A stretch of 64,000 bases of DNA from Beroe forskalii (lineage: Eukaryota > Ctenophora > Nuda > Beroida > Beroidae). The number at the start of each line of letters is the position of its first letter. The stretch's first letter is position 1. The stretch spans positions 310,001-374,000 of the forward strand of contig WFMF01000065.1 of the NCBI GenBank assembly GCA_011033025.1. Direction: 5' to 3'. The position numbers and the translations under genes are program-made. Under the pieces are notes generated by a model, which saw only the letters and a list, made by a program, of their open reading frames with translations, made no database searches and was not told the DNA's origin. Shown in pieces: positions 1-11,505 of the stretch.

Positions 1-124
1 CATGCCATCAAAACTTCACTTACCTTTATGACTTTTTGACTGACCCATGGCAATGTGGACAGAGAGAGTAAATCTATTTTTCTGTGCTTTGGACAGAGAT
101 ATAGTTGACTCAAACTGTAGTGTG

Positions 125-367
125 CAGCAGTAAAGGCGGCTTGTCTGGCCTAACACCCGGACCCCCATTGCTCAGTGAAGTTCACCAAGCCAATGTCACT
201 GAAATGCTGTTCCCAATAAAGCCAGAGCACCCAGTGGGTACCAGTGGCAACTTGCCGTCGCTATAAGTGGTGTCCCGTGGCCCCAGTGCTGGCAGTGCCC
301 TTAAGGGTACTGTCCCCCTTACTTCCGAGTTTGGGGAACCTACAATACAATACAATACAATACAATT
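125..367 (+). repeat. Retroposon 3' end with (ACAAT)n tail
   Basis: A moderately GC-rich, non-coding stretch ends in about five copies of the pentamer ACAAT at roughly 341-367. A simple pentamer tail directly after a unique body is typical of the 3' end of a LINE or SINE. The tail abuts the Ty3 gag-pol fragment that starts near 365. No open frame of a known family is visible in the body, so the superfamily is not assigned. Bases 1-124 show nothing I recognise. Confidence 0.4.
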
Positions 368-794
368 ATACAAGATAGCGTGGAACCCGTATCCAGTTCC
401 ATTTTCAATGGTTTACCATTGACTTTAACAGTTTAACATTGAGGAATGGTTTACCTAATTTCAAATTCACAGAATTAACATCTACACTATAATCAATATG
501 ATTATCATTGTCACAGGCGATAGAATTATAATCAATCGTTTCTGAAGAGTTAAAATTTGAATCATAAGTCTGATTCAATGGTTTGTTCACAACTGAACAA
601 CAATCACACGACTCACCATCGTGCTCACTTATCTCTTCAGAATCACCTGCGACTTTCACTCTGTGGATGTAATTCGAAGCCACTGATCCGTAGCCATGAT
701 CGATAACCTCAATACCGCCATCTCCATGTGATTCATTCCCCATAGCCATGCCATCAACATCTCCATTGGTCCCGACATCTCCATTGGTCCCGAC
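365..794 (-). pseudogene. Ty3-type gag-pol fragment (nucleocapsid-protease linker)
   Basis: The minus strand encodes a piece almost identical to the linker between the zinc knuckles and the protease of the complete retrotransposon at 11.3-18.4 kb (matching about 12345-12760 there). It retains neither the zinc knuckles nor a complete protease, although the DNA homology reaches the DTG region at 380-395. A 4-bp insertion near 430 breaks the frame shortly before DTG. A 19-bp stretch around 'catctccattggtcccgac' is duplicated at its 5' edge (about 758-795). This is a dead fragment of the same element family, with no LTR at either end. Confidence 0.85.
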
Positions 795-1306
795 CGAAGA
801 TTGTCAGAACGAGCGACTGCATTGAACGGAAAAAGAAAGCATGAAATTTAAAGATACGATGAAAAGTGATATCAAATTAGTGAACGACTGAAATTAAGTT
901 CTGATTATACGAAGATAATCACCATCATTAAATCAGTGTCATGATAGTAAATGATCTAACATCTAGGTATGCTTAAACTTCACAAATCCCCTTCACGAAA
1001 TTTCAATTTCTTGATGAACACTCAGACAAGAATTTAAGCTTGCCTAGAGCATGATGTGGCAAACTACATAAGTGATTTGAAGATTAGTGAAGCTTCGTTT
1101 TGTATAAACTTTCAAGAAAATACAGCGCGTCAATAAACGGTGAGACAATCTGAATCTGATGCGAAACATAACAACAAAACGGCGCGAAATCTACAACGAA
1201 GTTAGCCCAACAAATTGGTACGAACGCGCGCGCAAGAATTTTGAAAGAAATGGCACGTGTTCCCGGTGGACGGTGGTCGCGCGCAGCATCGCAGCAATAT
1301 ATATTA
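795..1306. other. Intergenic, no gene seen
   Basis: AT-rich DNA followed by a stretch rich in CpG and 'gcgcgc' runs. Small open frames occur on both strands but show no recognisable family or splice context. Confidence 0.5.
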
Positions 1307-1909
1307 GGGGCTGCACACACGTGGATTATAAGCCATGTCGACTTTAGTCTACGCCAAGTTTTGGGGTGAAGACACACGACGTGGAGTATAAGCCACGAAT
1401 CCTACGTGTGTCTTGTAGACTATTGTCAACACACGTTATCGTCACAAAATATCGAAAGCAGTTTCTTCTGAGTCCCCGAATAGAAATCGATTGACGAAAT
1501 TTGACATGATACCCTCGGATGCTCTGATCATAACACAACACAGGAAGTATCGGAAACAAAACCCCTATCACTTTTCTTGCTTTTGATCGGTTAATGACAC
1601 GCGTGATACAGCGTTCTGATTGGCTAGCGTTAATGTATACAACTTTTCTCGGAGTTATGTACAGTGTCGACTATAGTCTACAAGACACACGTGGCTTACA
1701 GGCCATGTGGATTGTAATACCAAATTTAAGAGGGGCTATTTTTCATGGACTAATCTCCACACTTTTATAGAGTGTAGTCGATACTTTCACCAAAGACACA
1801 CGTATGGATAATCTTGCATGGGTAAGTGATCGACAGCACACACGTAGCTTGTAAGCCATGGCTTATACTCTTATAGTCCATGGCTTATAATCCACGTGTG
1901 TGCACCTCC
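1307..1909. mobile_element. Non-autonomous TIR element, PIF/Harbinger-like MITE
   Basis: Terminal inverted repeats share 'tgcacacacgtggattata' and continue to 'agccatg' (about 26 bp identical, left 1312-1337, right 1879-1904). The outer bases are GGGGC on the left and GGAGG on the right after reverse complementing. TTA flanks both ends (1304-1306 and 1910-1912), the usual 3-bp target duplication of PIF/Harbinger elements. Several further copies of the 'acacgtgg.ttataagcca' motif lie inside in both orientations. No transposase frame is present, so it would depend on a partner in trans. Confidence 0.6.
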
Positions 1910-1912
1910 TTA

Positions 1913-3182
1913 TACTCTTACTAGGACTGCGTGTTTTATCATGATGCTATGGTTACATCAGGCACCGCGAGGCAGAGAAATTACTTTTTTGGCCCTTATC
2001 TAAGTATTGTGAAATTCATTTGACCGTAATTGTATAACACAGATAATGACCTAAATCATGACATCACACCAGAATTTGATGTTTTTTATGTAATTTACTT
2101 AGTATAAGCTGGTTTTCGCGGCTTTTCATGGGCAAAAATTTCTTGGTGTGGCAAATGCTTGAAAATATTTTGTTCAAGGCCCAAGGGGCCGGTTAAAATG
2201 GTTCAAAAATAATTCGATTTTTGTCCCGGTTAAAAAAGGGCCGGTTAAGAAAAGCCCTATCGAATAAAGGCCAATAAGGTAGGTACTAGGTAATATGAAA
2301 CAACTTTTTAATGAAGTAGAAATAATTTGTATTAACCGGGGAGAATATTGGATTTTTAAGTTATGATTATTGATAAGTAATTAGGTATGTTTTGTTTATA
2401 AGTCGATTAGGTAAGTCGATTAGGTATGTCCTAAGGTAGGTGGTCCCAACGTCACTATGGCTTTGTCGTGTGTTTGGGTTTATAGCCAGAATTATATATG
2501 CATTGAAACGACCATAGTACCATATTCGAATTTAATGAGTTGGAAAAACTGTTAAACCTTCCATAATTATTAGGCTACTGGCCTAGTATAGAGCTCTGTG
2601 TGATTGGATATTTTGATCCAATTGCCATGTAAAATTTCACTTTTGCAATTTTGATTAAATAGAAATATGATAATAAGGTACACCACCGCATCCGCTTGCA
2701 CCATGGGATGTTAAACTTCTATAAGGTTAAAAACTCATGTTTTAATTTTTAAAATTTTTAAACTCTTAACGCTTCAAACTTTTTACGCTCTAAACTTGAG
2801 ACAAGTTACTGGAAGTTGCTAATTCAAGTCATGCAAAATTTTGTAGTTTTATGTGCAACTCTTACGTGCGTGTTGATGTTATTAAGTCCAATCTTGAGAG
2901 TTGAGATTTCAAAATTTTGCAGAATCTTTTGTAGAAATTTAGTCAAAAGTTCTGAAAAATATACCCTCGTACTGTAATAAAACTTCAATTGAGAAAACTC
3001 TGATAATTTTAGTGGGATCGTGGAATGAGCTGCAACCCTAATTGGTCTGTCAGCAACTCCTCTCCCTACAACCACCTTCCTACTTACACCGCAGAGACAT
3101 CCTAACACGTCGCCAAACAGCAGATGAAGACTGAAGTCCAATGCGTACATCATAACAATTTGCAAACCACAACAAAATGTCT
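1913..3182. other. Intergenic AT-rich DNA, no gene seen
   Basis: AT-rich, with short homopurine and 'aaatttt' runs. Open frames on the minus strand at 2824-3222 and 3080-3313 run into the tRNA gene and are not credible proteins. Confidence 0.5.
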
Positions 3183-3264
3183 CGCATCGAGCAGGGTTCG
3201 AACCTGCGCGGGCATTGCCCATCAGATTTCAAGTCTGACGCCTTAACCACTCGGCCATCGATGC
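3183..3264 (-). tRNA. tRNA-Ser (UGA)
   Basis: On the minus strand a complete 82-nt class II tRNA folds. The acceptor stem pairs GCATCGA with TCGATGC, the D arm carries 'ggccgagtggttaaggc' with the internal A box, the anticodon loop CTTGAAA gives UGA, the variable arm GGGC-aat-GCCC is long as in serine tRNAs, and the T arm contains 'ggttcgaacc' (B box). CCA is not encoded, as expected for a nuclear gene. It is the left member of a head-to-head pair with the identical gene at 3471. Confidence 0.93.
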
Positions 3265-3470
3265 CTGTAAATCGGAGAATGAAAGGAATTTTAAACCACA
3301 TAGGTTCAACCACATAGCTATCAGCTCATAAGAAAAGTCCTTTGTTGGAAGCTGCAGATCTGCAGATTTGTTTATAACAAATCTGCAAACAAATACGTTT
3401 TCTCACGAGCTGTTAGCTATGTGAACTGAACCTATGTGGTTTAAAATTCCTTTCATTCTCCGATATACAG

Positions 3471-3552
3471 GCATCGATGGCCGAGTGGTTAAGGCGTCAG
3501 ACTTGAAATCTGATGGGCAATGCCCGCGCAGGTTCGAACCCTGCTCGATGCG
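3471..3552 (+). tRNA. tRNA-Ser (UGA)
   Basis: Identical over 82 nt to the minus-strand copy at 3183. Anticodon TGA lies at 3504-3506 in loop CTTGAAA, with a long variable arm GGGC/GCCC and an intact T arm. The 3' flank reads 'agacattttgtttttgag', giving a T5 RNA polymerase III stop about 14 nt after the gene. Confidence 0.95.
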
Positions 3553-4040
3553 AGACATTTTGTTTTTGAGAAAAGCAGAATATCAATAAAAGCAAGACGT
3601 AATAAACCCAATTAAAAACTGGCGATCCTATTGACGGAGTGTACTTGTATACTTTCGCAGCAGCCTCTATCAAATTGAACGGGGGAGAAGAGAGAGAGAG
3701 AGAGAGAAGTTTTGAGGAAAAGCGTATTTGCTATTTTGAATGCAGCCAAATATGAAAAGATGAAGTTCAGATCAAGGATTTAGCCTTGCAGTTGCAACCA
3801 GTGTCCCTCCGGCGTTGGAACTTTTCCGCTGTAAAGTTGGAAGGAGCTGTTTGACACATCCACCGATTGGATCCTGACAAATAAATCCTTGCAAGCTTGA
3901 AATTACTCAGTTAGCTATCACACCCCTCTACACTCTACAGCCCTCTATTGGAAACACTTCATGCATCATGGGATGTTGTCGGGCTATACAAGTATACAAA
4001 CCACTGTGCTTCAAAATATTTCTCATTTAGCAATATTCAG

Positions 4041-4115
4041 GCATCGATGGCCGAGTGGTTAAGGCGTCAGACTCGAAATCTGATGCCCGCGCAGGTTCGA
4101 ACCCTGCTCGATGCG
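4041..4115 (+). tRNA. tRNA-Ser (CGA) with shortened variable arm
   Basis: Same acceptor, D, anticodon-stem and T-arm sequence as the neighbouring UGA genes, but anticodon CGA (loop CTCGAAA). The variable region lacks seven bases (GGGCAAT), leaving only the 3' strand of the long variable-arm stem; the gene is 75 nt. Seryl-tRNA synthetases recognise the long variable arm, so charging is doubtful. The 3' flank 'agacgttttgttttttaaac' retains a polymerase III stop. It may be a pseudogene or an unusual serine tRNA. Confidence 0.75.
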
Positions 4116-4508
4116 AGACGTTTTGTTTTTTAAACTCAGAATATTCATTGAATTTAGGAGGCGTAATTAAAAGCTGTTGATCAGAATTCAAGCTTACTCG
4201 GCAATGTTCAATGTTCATTGTGATTGGGGAGAAAAGGCACCTGGCTAGGTTGTGTACTCTTCTGAATCGACAAAGATTGAAAGAATTATGGATTGTGGAG
4301 TTATGGATTTAGTAGAACTGTAACCACTGTCCATCTGACGAAAAAACTTTTCCGTTTGAAAGAACTATTTGACACACTCACCCCGAATCAATCCAGACGA
4401 ATCGATCCTCGAAAGCTTTAAATTGTTTAGTTTGCTATTGCATCCCATCTGTTCTCTGGCTCTATTGAGAACAGTTCATCAAAATATCATTCATTTTGCT
4501 ATATTCAG

Positions 4509-4590
4509 GCATCGATGGCCGAGTGGTTAAGGCGTCAGACTTGAAATCTGATGGGCAATGCCCGCGCAGGTTCGAACCCTGCTCGATGCG
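4509..4590 (+). tRNA. tRNA-Ser (UGA)
   Basis: Complete 82-nt gene identical in sequence to those at 3183 and 3471, with anticodon UGA and the long variable arm. A TTTTT terminator begins three bases after the discriminator (4593-4597). The 5' flank 'gctatattcag' resembles that of the CGA copy ('agcaatattcag'), so this pair probably arose by direct duplication of a roughly 470-bp unit. Confidence 0.95.
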
Positions 4591-4994
4591 AGGTTTTTAC
4601 CCTTTCCCAGTTGAGGAAGATGATATTTGGAAAGTACCCGGGAGACTATTGTTCTATAAATATTGTGGTACAAATATCAGCTTATGAGGTGCAGTAGGCT
4701 GAATTTAGGATGACTGGCTGTTGTGATTAGGAGAATTTTGCTAATTAGCGATAATACGCGCTAAATTATCACTGCACAGAATTGGATACGGTAATAAAGC
4801 GATAATTAGGTGCTCAGATAGCACTCGGATGTCTATCCTTCAGAATCAATAGCCTGCATCTTTGGAGAAATATTCACGACACTGCATTGGCGTGAATTTT
4901 TGTTCTGATCATTGCCTTGTCTATGGGAGTTCTGACCACCCTTCAATAATTTTCATTCTATTGTACGCGAGTGCAGCAATAACTCGATAAATAA

Positions 4995-6240
<1,246 letters not shown>

Positions 6241-7429
6241 AAAGCCTCGCAGTTCAGCTTTACCCTCGGAGATCTAGAGATTATAGTCGTATTGTACTCG
6301 TATTCCGATTATACTCGTAGTTCGGTTATATCAACTGTCTGGAATACGCAATCCAGTGAAAATGTATTCAGTTAGATATTAGTTCAGCAGGTATTAACTA
6401 TTAAATTATTAAGATGATATGGATAAAATGTGAACTTATCATTTTATTATCAATGGAAAAGTGAAAACGCAGAAATTCAGAGGATAAATATTGATGACGT
6501 AGTGTTAGTTATTGTATTGTTATTTATTGTTGTTTAGTGTTATACTTATGTAGTTTAATATCTTGTAGTATATTTAACTTATTTAGAGCTGTAGTGGCTG
6601 TTGCTTTAATGTTATACTTATACCGTATTTTTCATGTTAATAAGTTATTAGTTATAATATTTTTGCTTAAAGAAACGTTAACAGTTTGTTAATTATTATG
6701 GCCAGATCGTTAATTTGTATGTTTTTCAGCAGTAAGCTAATAAGTTATTCAGTATTTCGTTATGTTAATTCATGCGCATTATCTTCTACCTATCCATAAT
6801 TTCATACAGCAAATTGTATTAGCTTAGTAAGAATGTTATAATATTTTATCTAAATATTTTGTTATGCTCATACATATAATATCGTATTTCTTGTAACATT
6901 CGACATCAAATTTTCAAGGAGAATAATTTTCGCACACACTTCACTTCACAATTACATTTCAGGCTGACACACACTTTGTCATATTGCATGATCCTTTGAT
7001 CGCTCTGAGCACAGGCATCTTTCCCCCATTGGTCTGCCGCCCTTTTGGCTTTTCGTCAGGTGCCCGGCACTTTTGCCCTTACATTGCCCAGCACTCTTGC
7101 CCAATGCCCATGCATTTTGTTTTCAGCCAAATCACGTTAAAATCAATGAAGGTTAACCCTAATTGCTGCCAGTCAAACTATGCCAACAATCTATCAGAGT
7201 ATCAGATTATGGTCCGTGTTTTATAGCCATGTACTCTTTACTCATGGATTTGGCCTTTTGGTGTCTTCTGTAACGCTGTAAATTTCTTCAAGCATAGTGT
7301 AAATTCAATTAAGATTAAAAACTACACCGCAATCGCAAACTTTATCGGAATCATAAGTTTACATCAGCAACGAAAATAGTAAAATAAAATTATGTGCAAG
7401 ATTATCCTTACTGGCCATTGAGAGGGACC
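6241..7429 (+). other. HPD 3' flank and intergenic DNA
   Basis: AT-rich sequence after the HPD stop. I see no clean AATAAA signal close to the stop that I would commit to. A short stretch at 7010-7110 has repeated 'ttgccc..gcccggcac' words but no gene. Confidence 0.4.
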
Positions 7430-8100
7430 TAAGTGTACCAAGTGTACCAAATTATGGAATTTGGTACAAGTGTATATAACTCGAAAATTAGTTGTCACAT
7501 TTTGATGAAATTTTCCAGTTAGCTCAAGCATGACCCAAAGAACATAAAACCGTCAAAAAATTAGGGGGTCTATATGCTAACTTACGAGCTATATTCAAAC
7601 ACAAGAAAATATAATTTTAGCGATTTTCTCAGTATTTTGGTACAACGATTGCTTGAAAACTGGTCGTCACATTTTAAGAAAACTTTCCAGTTAGGTCGAG
7701 CATGACTAGAAGAACATAAAACTGTCAAAAAATAGAGGGGTCTATATGCTAAATTTCGAGATACATCCGAACACAAGGAAATACAATTTTTCTTTTGTCT
7801 TGTTATAGCTCGGAAGATAGCTCATAAACCACCCAATTTTTTGACGTTTTTATGTTAGTTGGGCCATAGTCGACCTAATTTGAATTTCTCATAAAAATGT
7901 GACGACCAGTTTTCGAGTAATCGATGTACCAAAATACCGTAAAAATCGCTAAAATAACATTTCCATGTGTTCGATTAGCACATAGACCTACCAATTTTTT
8001 TACGTTTCTATATTCTTTGGGTCAAGCTTGACTTAACTGAAAAGTTTCTTTAAAATCTGACGAGTAGTTTTCGCAAAATTGTTGTACCAAAACACCTTAC
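7430..8100. repeat. Four-unit repeat, two direct then two inverted
   Basis: A roughly 140-bp unit contains 'gtcacattttgatgaaat', 'gaacataaaaccgtcaaa' and 'ggggtctatatgcta'. It occurs twice in plus orientation (about 7490-7610 and 7650-7780) and twice diverged in minus orientation (about 7840-7960 and 7975-8090), where it reads 'aattttttgacgttttta' and 'gtgacgaccagttttcgag'. It is a foldback-like block without coding potential. Confidence 0.5.
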
Positions 8101-8189
8101 TTTCGGCAGTATTCTTGGTACACTTTCGATTTATGTCCTACTGTGGCCATTTTTCTTGTAAAATTAAACGTACGGCGCGATTACTTTTA

Positions 8190-8269
8190 TATGATACGAT
8201 AAGCGCCGCAAATGCAATTAAAGGCGCGCGCCTTTTATATATTGCATTTGCGGCGCTTATCGTATCATA
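8190..8269. repeat. 80-bp palindrome (29-bp perfect arms)
   Basis: The left arm, 8190-8218, begins 'tatgatacgataagcgccgc', and its exact reverse complement occupies 8241-8269. The 22-base centre itself contains the palindrome 'aaggcgcgcgcctt'. It could form a cruciform or, if transcribed, a long hairpin. The flanks are rich in CpG. Confidence 0.85.
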
Positions 8270-8786
8270 CTAAAGCGCGCGCGGCGATCGATGCTAACGC
8301 TCGCTCGTTTTCGAAAACGATGGTCGCTCGTTTGCAATCACGATGATCGTTTTCAAAAACTACAATCGGTTGAATTTGAAAGTATGCAGTAGGATGTTGT
8401 CTGGCTTGCTAAACACGTATATCCCTGTCTGCGTTGCGCGGCGCGCTTCCTCAGGGTAGCGCGGCGCGCGTACGCACACATATGCCATATGCGGGCTTAG
8501 AAATTGTCTGGCGTTGACAGACCCTCTCGAGAAGCAGCGGCTGGCGTCAGCGGGTCATACATCGTACGACAATTACCCTACCTTCTGCCGCGCGCAACAC
8601 AACCCTTGTAAGTTCAATTCGACGGACGTTGCCCGTTCATTCTGACTGGATGGCGAGAGCGCAAATGTGACCGTCAAAATGTGGAACGTTGCGCGCGCGC
8701 GGGGTAGGGTAACATCCTAGGAAATTTGTAGGGTCGCAGACAGGCGGGAAAAAGGTGTGCGCGGCGAAGGGGAAACATCCTTTTAT
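8270..8786. other. CpG-rich intergenic DNA, no gene seen
   Basis: Rich in 'gcgcgc' and in dispersed 'cgttttcgaaaacg' words related to the satellite that follows. No credible coding exon. Confidence 0.45.
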
Positions 8787-9290
8787 CGTTTTCAAAAACG
8801 ATGTTGTTTTAAAAAACGATGGTCGTTTTCAAAAACGATGGTCGTTTTCAAAAACGATGGTCGTTTTCAAAAACGATGGTCGTTTTCAAAAAGTAAAACG
8901 ATGGTCGTTTTCAAAAACGATGGTCGTTTTCAAAAACGATGGTCGTTTTCAAAAACTATGGTCGTTTTCAAAAACGGTCGTTTTCAAAAACGATGGTCGT
9001 TTTCAAAAACGATGGTCGTTTTCAAAAACGATGGTCGTTTTCAAAAACGATGGTCGTTTTCAAAAACGATGGTCGTTTTCAAAAAATATGGTTGTTTTCG
9101 GAAACGAACAACGATGATCGTTTTCAAAAACAATGATCGTTTCCAAAAACGACGACAGCTTTCAAAAACGATGATCGATTTCAAAAACGATGATCGATTT
9201 CAAAAACGATGATCGATTTCAAAAACGATGATCGATTTCAAAAACGATTATCGTTTTCAAAAACGATGGTAGTTTTCAAAACCGAGGATC
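8787..9290. repeat. 18-bp satellite with self-complementary unit
   Basis: About 25 tandem units of 'aaaacgatggtcgttttc'. AAAACGA and TCGTTTT within each unit are complementary, so each can form a small hairpin around TGG. Units are near-perfect from 8816 to 9080 and diverge after that ('gatgatcgatttc'). Because the unit is a multiple of three, long open frames exist in several registers; these are not genes. Confidence 0.9.
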
Positions 9291-10415
9291 GTTTCCAAGA
9301 ACGAGTATTTGAAATTTGATCGTGACACATAAGATGTGGCTGGAACTTTTTCTTAATGATTCGAAGGTATGTGGTATGGACTCGATCTCGACGTTTTCCA
9401 GCCGCGTCTGGGTACTTATGCGGCGCGTGACAGCACGCAAATATGCGCGCTGTCTCGCACCGCATGAAAAGGTCGGACAACATGGTTATCATGAGATAAC
9501 TAAGTCAGTTTCAGCCGGGTCCTCATCAAATCTTTTAGACACTCAGAACAAATAAAACATCGTATATTCGGGCGTACTATATAATTTAATAAATCCAATT
9601 TCTATTAAAATTTCTACACTTTTAAAAATCCAAACGTGACAAGGCATACATCTACTCATAGAACATATTTCACTGACTTAGGAATGGGTCCAGCTTATAC
9701 TCGGTAAGTTGACGGTTTCAACACGAGTTGGAACCACTCTGCGCAAAACAAGGCGAAACAGATGAGAATGGCAAAGTCGTTAATAACAATAAGCTTGATT
9801 TGGCAACAAGTAATAACCTGTCTGCCATTGTTGAAAGTTTTCAAGATAGCGTTCACAGCCATTCTAATCCATATCCTCGCCCATCACCGTGTCGATATTC
9901 GGACCAAAATAAATTGGTTAGAACACACACAAAACTTCATTATCAACCTACATCATGAAAGGTGAAATAAGTCCAAAAGATGTCTCCACAATGAAATTGC
10001 ATACATACTATGTGTATTTATGATTTCAATCAAATCCATTCCTGAACATCCATGTAAGTAATATTACATTTTAATATCAAGTTTAATATTAAGTATATAA
10101 CCGAAATTATTATTAGGAGTTACATTAGAGGCGTTACGGTATACTAAGTATAAGCTACGGGAGGATCACTCACATATTGCCCCAGGGTACACTTCCACTT
10201 CCAAGTTCCAAACTCAGGCGTAGATGATTGGTACTAAGTTCTTGTAGATTTCATTTTCTGAACTAAAACTCATCGATAAGTTCAGTGTCTTCCAAACATC
10301 AGTTTTGATTGATAATGGGATGAGTAAAGAATAAAGCGCGTTTATGATTCCTTCTCTATTTCTGAGGCAATAAGTGAAATTCTATTTATTTCGGAACTCA
10401 ACGCACACAAACACC
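9291..10415. other. Intergenic, no gene seen
   Basis: Unique AT-rich sequence. Small plus-strand frames at 9728-9965 show no domain or splice context. Confidence 0.45.
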
Positions 10416-10687
10416 TGATCCTAGGAAGACTCTATGATCCTCAGAGAGTCTCCTGATCCTGAGGAGTCTCCCTGATCCCAAGGGAAGAACTCTATGATCC
10501 TGAGAGAGTCTCCTTGATCCTGGGATAGTCTCTTAGATCCTGAGAGAGTCTCCTTGATCCTGAGAGAGTCTCCTTGATCCTGAGAGAGTCTCTCTGATCC
10601 TAGGGAAGACCACATGATCCTCAGAGAGTATTCCTGATCCTGAGAGAGTCTCCCTGATCCTGAGAGAGTCTCCCTGATCCCAAGGGA
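10416..10687. repeat. Minisatellite, ~20-bp unit
   Basis: About 13 units of 'tgatcctgagagagtctcc' and variants such as 'tgatcccaagggaagaa'. The same family forms the longer array at 21.6-22.2 kb. Open frames through it are a by-product of the repeat. Confidence 0.88.
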
Positions 10688-11292
10688 AGAAGTGAAACAA
10701 AGATTAATCTTTATAGCTTACAGAATTTCTTTATTGAAAAACACAGTAATAAATAAATCTGGTATGAAATCTCAAATATCGTTTTCAATGGCACCCTTTT
10801 AAACAGAAATTTCAAGAACTTCAAGAGTACAGATATAGTACAGATAGAGATATTTTTACTGAAAGGACTCAGCCTTGCAGATTAACTGAATAGCAAAATT
10901 GTTGGTTTGCTAAGTTAATACAGGGTTGAGATTAATCTGGGTGTTAATCTGAGGATGGTTTGGAGGTTTTGGGAGGATAGCAAAAGGAAAAAAAAAAGGA
11001 AAATTGAGTAGTTGTTTCAGGCTTCAGGGTAGGATAATTGATCTGAGATCTTGATTTCTTAATCGACTGACCCTAGTTTAGGCCTAGGTGTCTATGGTAC
11101 TTATTCAGTATGCAAGAGATGCCTTGTTGGCTTAAGTAAACTAATAATTCAGGCCATCCCAGTTCAGTATTATATTATTTTGATAGTTTCAACTTTTGGG
11201 TGACACACTTCACTGCAGCAAAAGGATGCTCTCGCCTTTTCAGCTTAATCACATCCCTGGGACAGTGGGTGGGATCATGGATGGATAAAATT
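10688..11292. other. Intergenic DNA left of the LTR retrotransposon
   Basis: AT-rich unique sequence with a short poly-A run near 10985. No gene recognised. It ends at the 5-bp target duplication AAGCA (11293-11297). Confidence 0.45.
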
Positions 11293-11297
11293 AAGCA

Positions 11298-11505
11298 TGC
11301 TTTGTATTCATATTATTGATTTTATTTTTTGAATATTTAACCTGAATATTTATGATTTATCATGTTACTAACCAGTATATTTTCCTAGTGTTAGTGGTCC
11401 CTGCCTGGTGTATTTTGAGATTGGATTAACCTAGTGTGCATTTTTATTCCTCTTTATCAACCCGTTGTTTTACGCTGTACTCAATCCAAGCTGAGCAATA
11501 AAGCA
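11298..11505 (+). repeat. 5' LTR
   Basis: TG...CA, 208 bp. It matches the 3' LTR except for a few positions: 'ttttttgaa' replaces 'ttgataa' near 11328, and one T/C difference lies in 'gttagtggt'. AATAAA near the 3' end (11497-11502, 'gcaataaagca') is a likely polyadenylation signal. The gag ATG follows the final A directly. Confidence 0.95.

Larger units (their letters stand above)
3183..3552. repeat. 370-bp palindrome with a tRNA-Ser gene in each arm
   Basis: The two tRNA genes point away from each other and share their 5' flanks: 'ttaaaattcctttcattctc' precedes both, followed by 'cgatttacag' or 'cgatatacag'. Homology continues inward ('gctatgtgg', 'gagctg.tagctat', 'ctgcagat') to a centre near 3368, where 'aacaaatctgcaaacaaat' sits beside its mirror. 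Arm identity is highest at the tRNAs and falls towards the centre, suggesting an inverted duplication that is decaying except for the genes. Confidence 0.75.

Noticed and set aside
3080..3313. Frames across the tRNA-Ser genes (GIDGRVVKASDLKSDG)
   Set aside because: These are translations of the tRNA sequence itself, a common false ORF.
8755..9212. Long overlapping open frames rich in FKNDGRFQKRWS
   Set aside because: They are translations of the 18-bp satellite, open because the unit is a multiple of three; no start context or family.
11434..11505. Upstream extension of gag into the LTR
   Set aside because: It would start inside the LTR, probably before or within R; the ATG at 11506 is the first after the LTR and starts capsid-like sequence.
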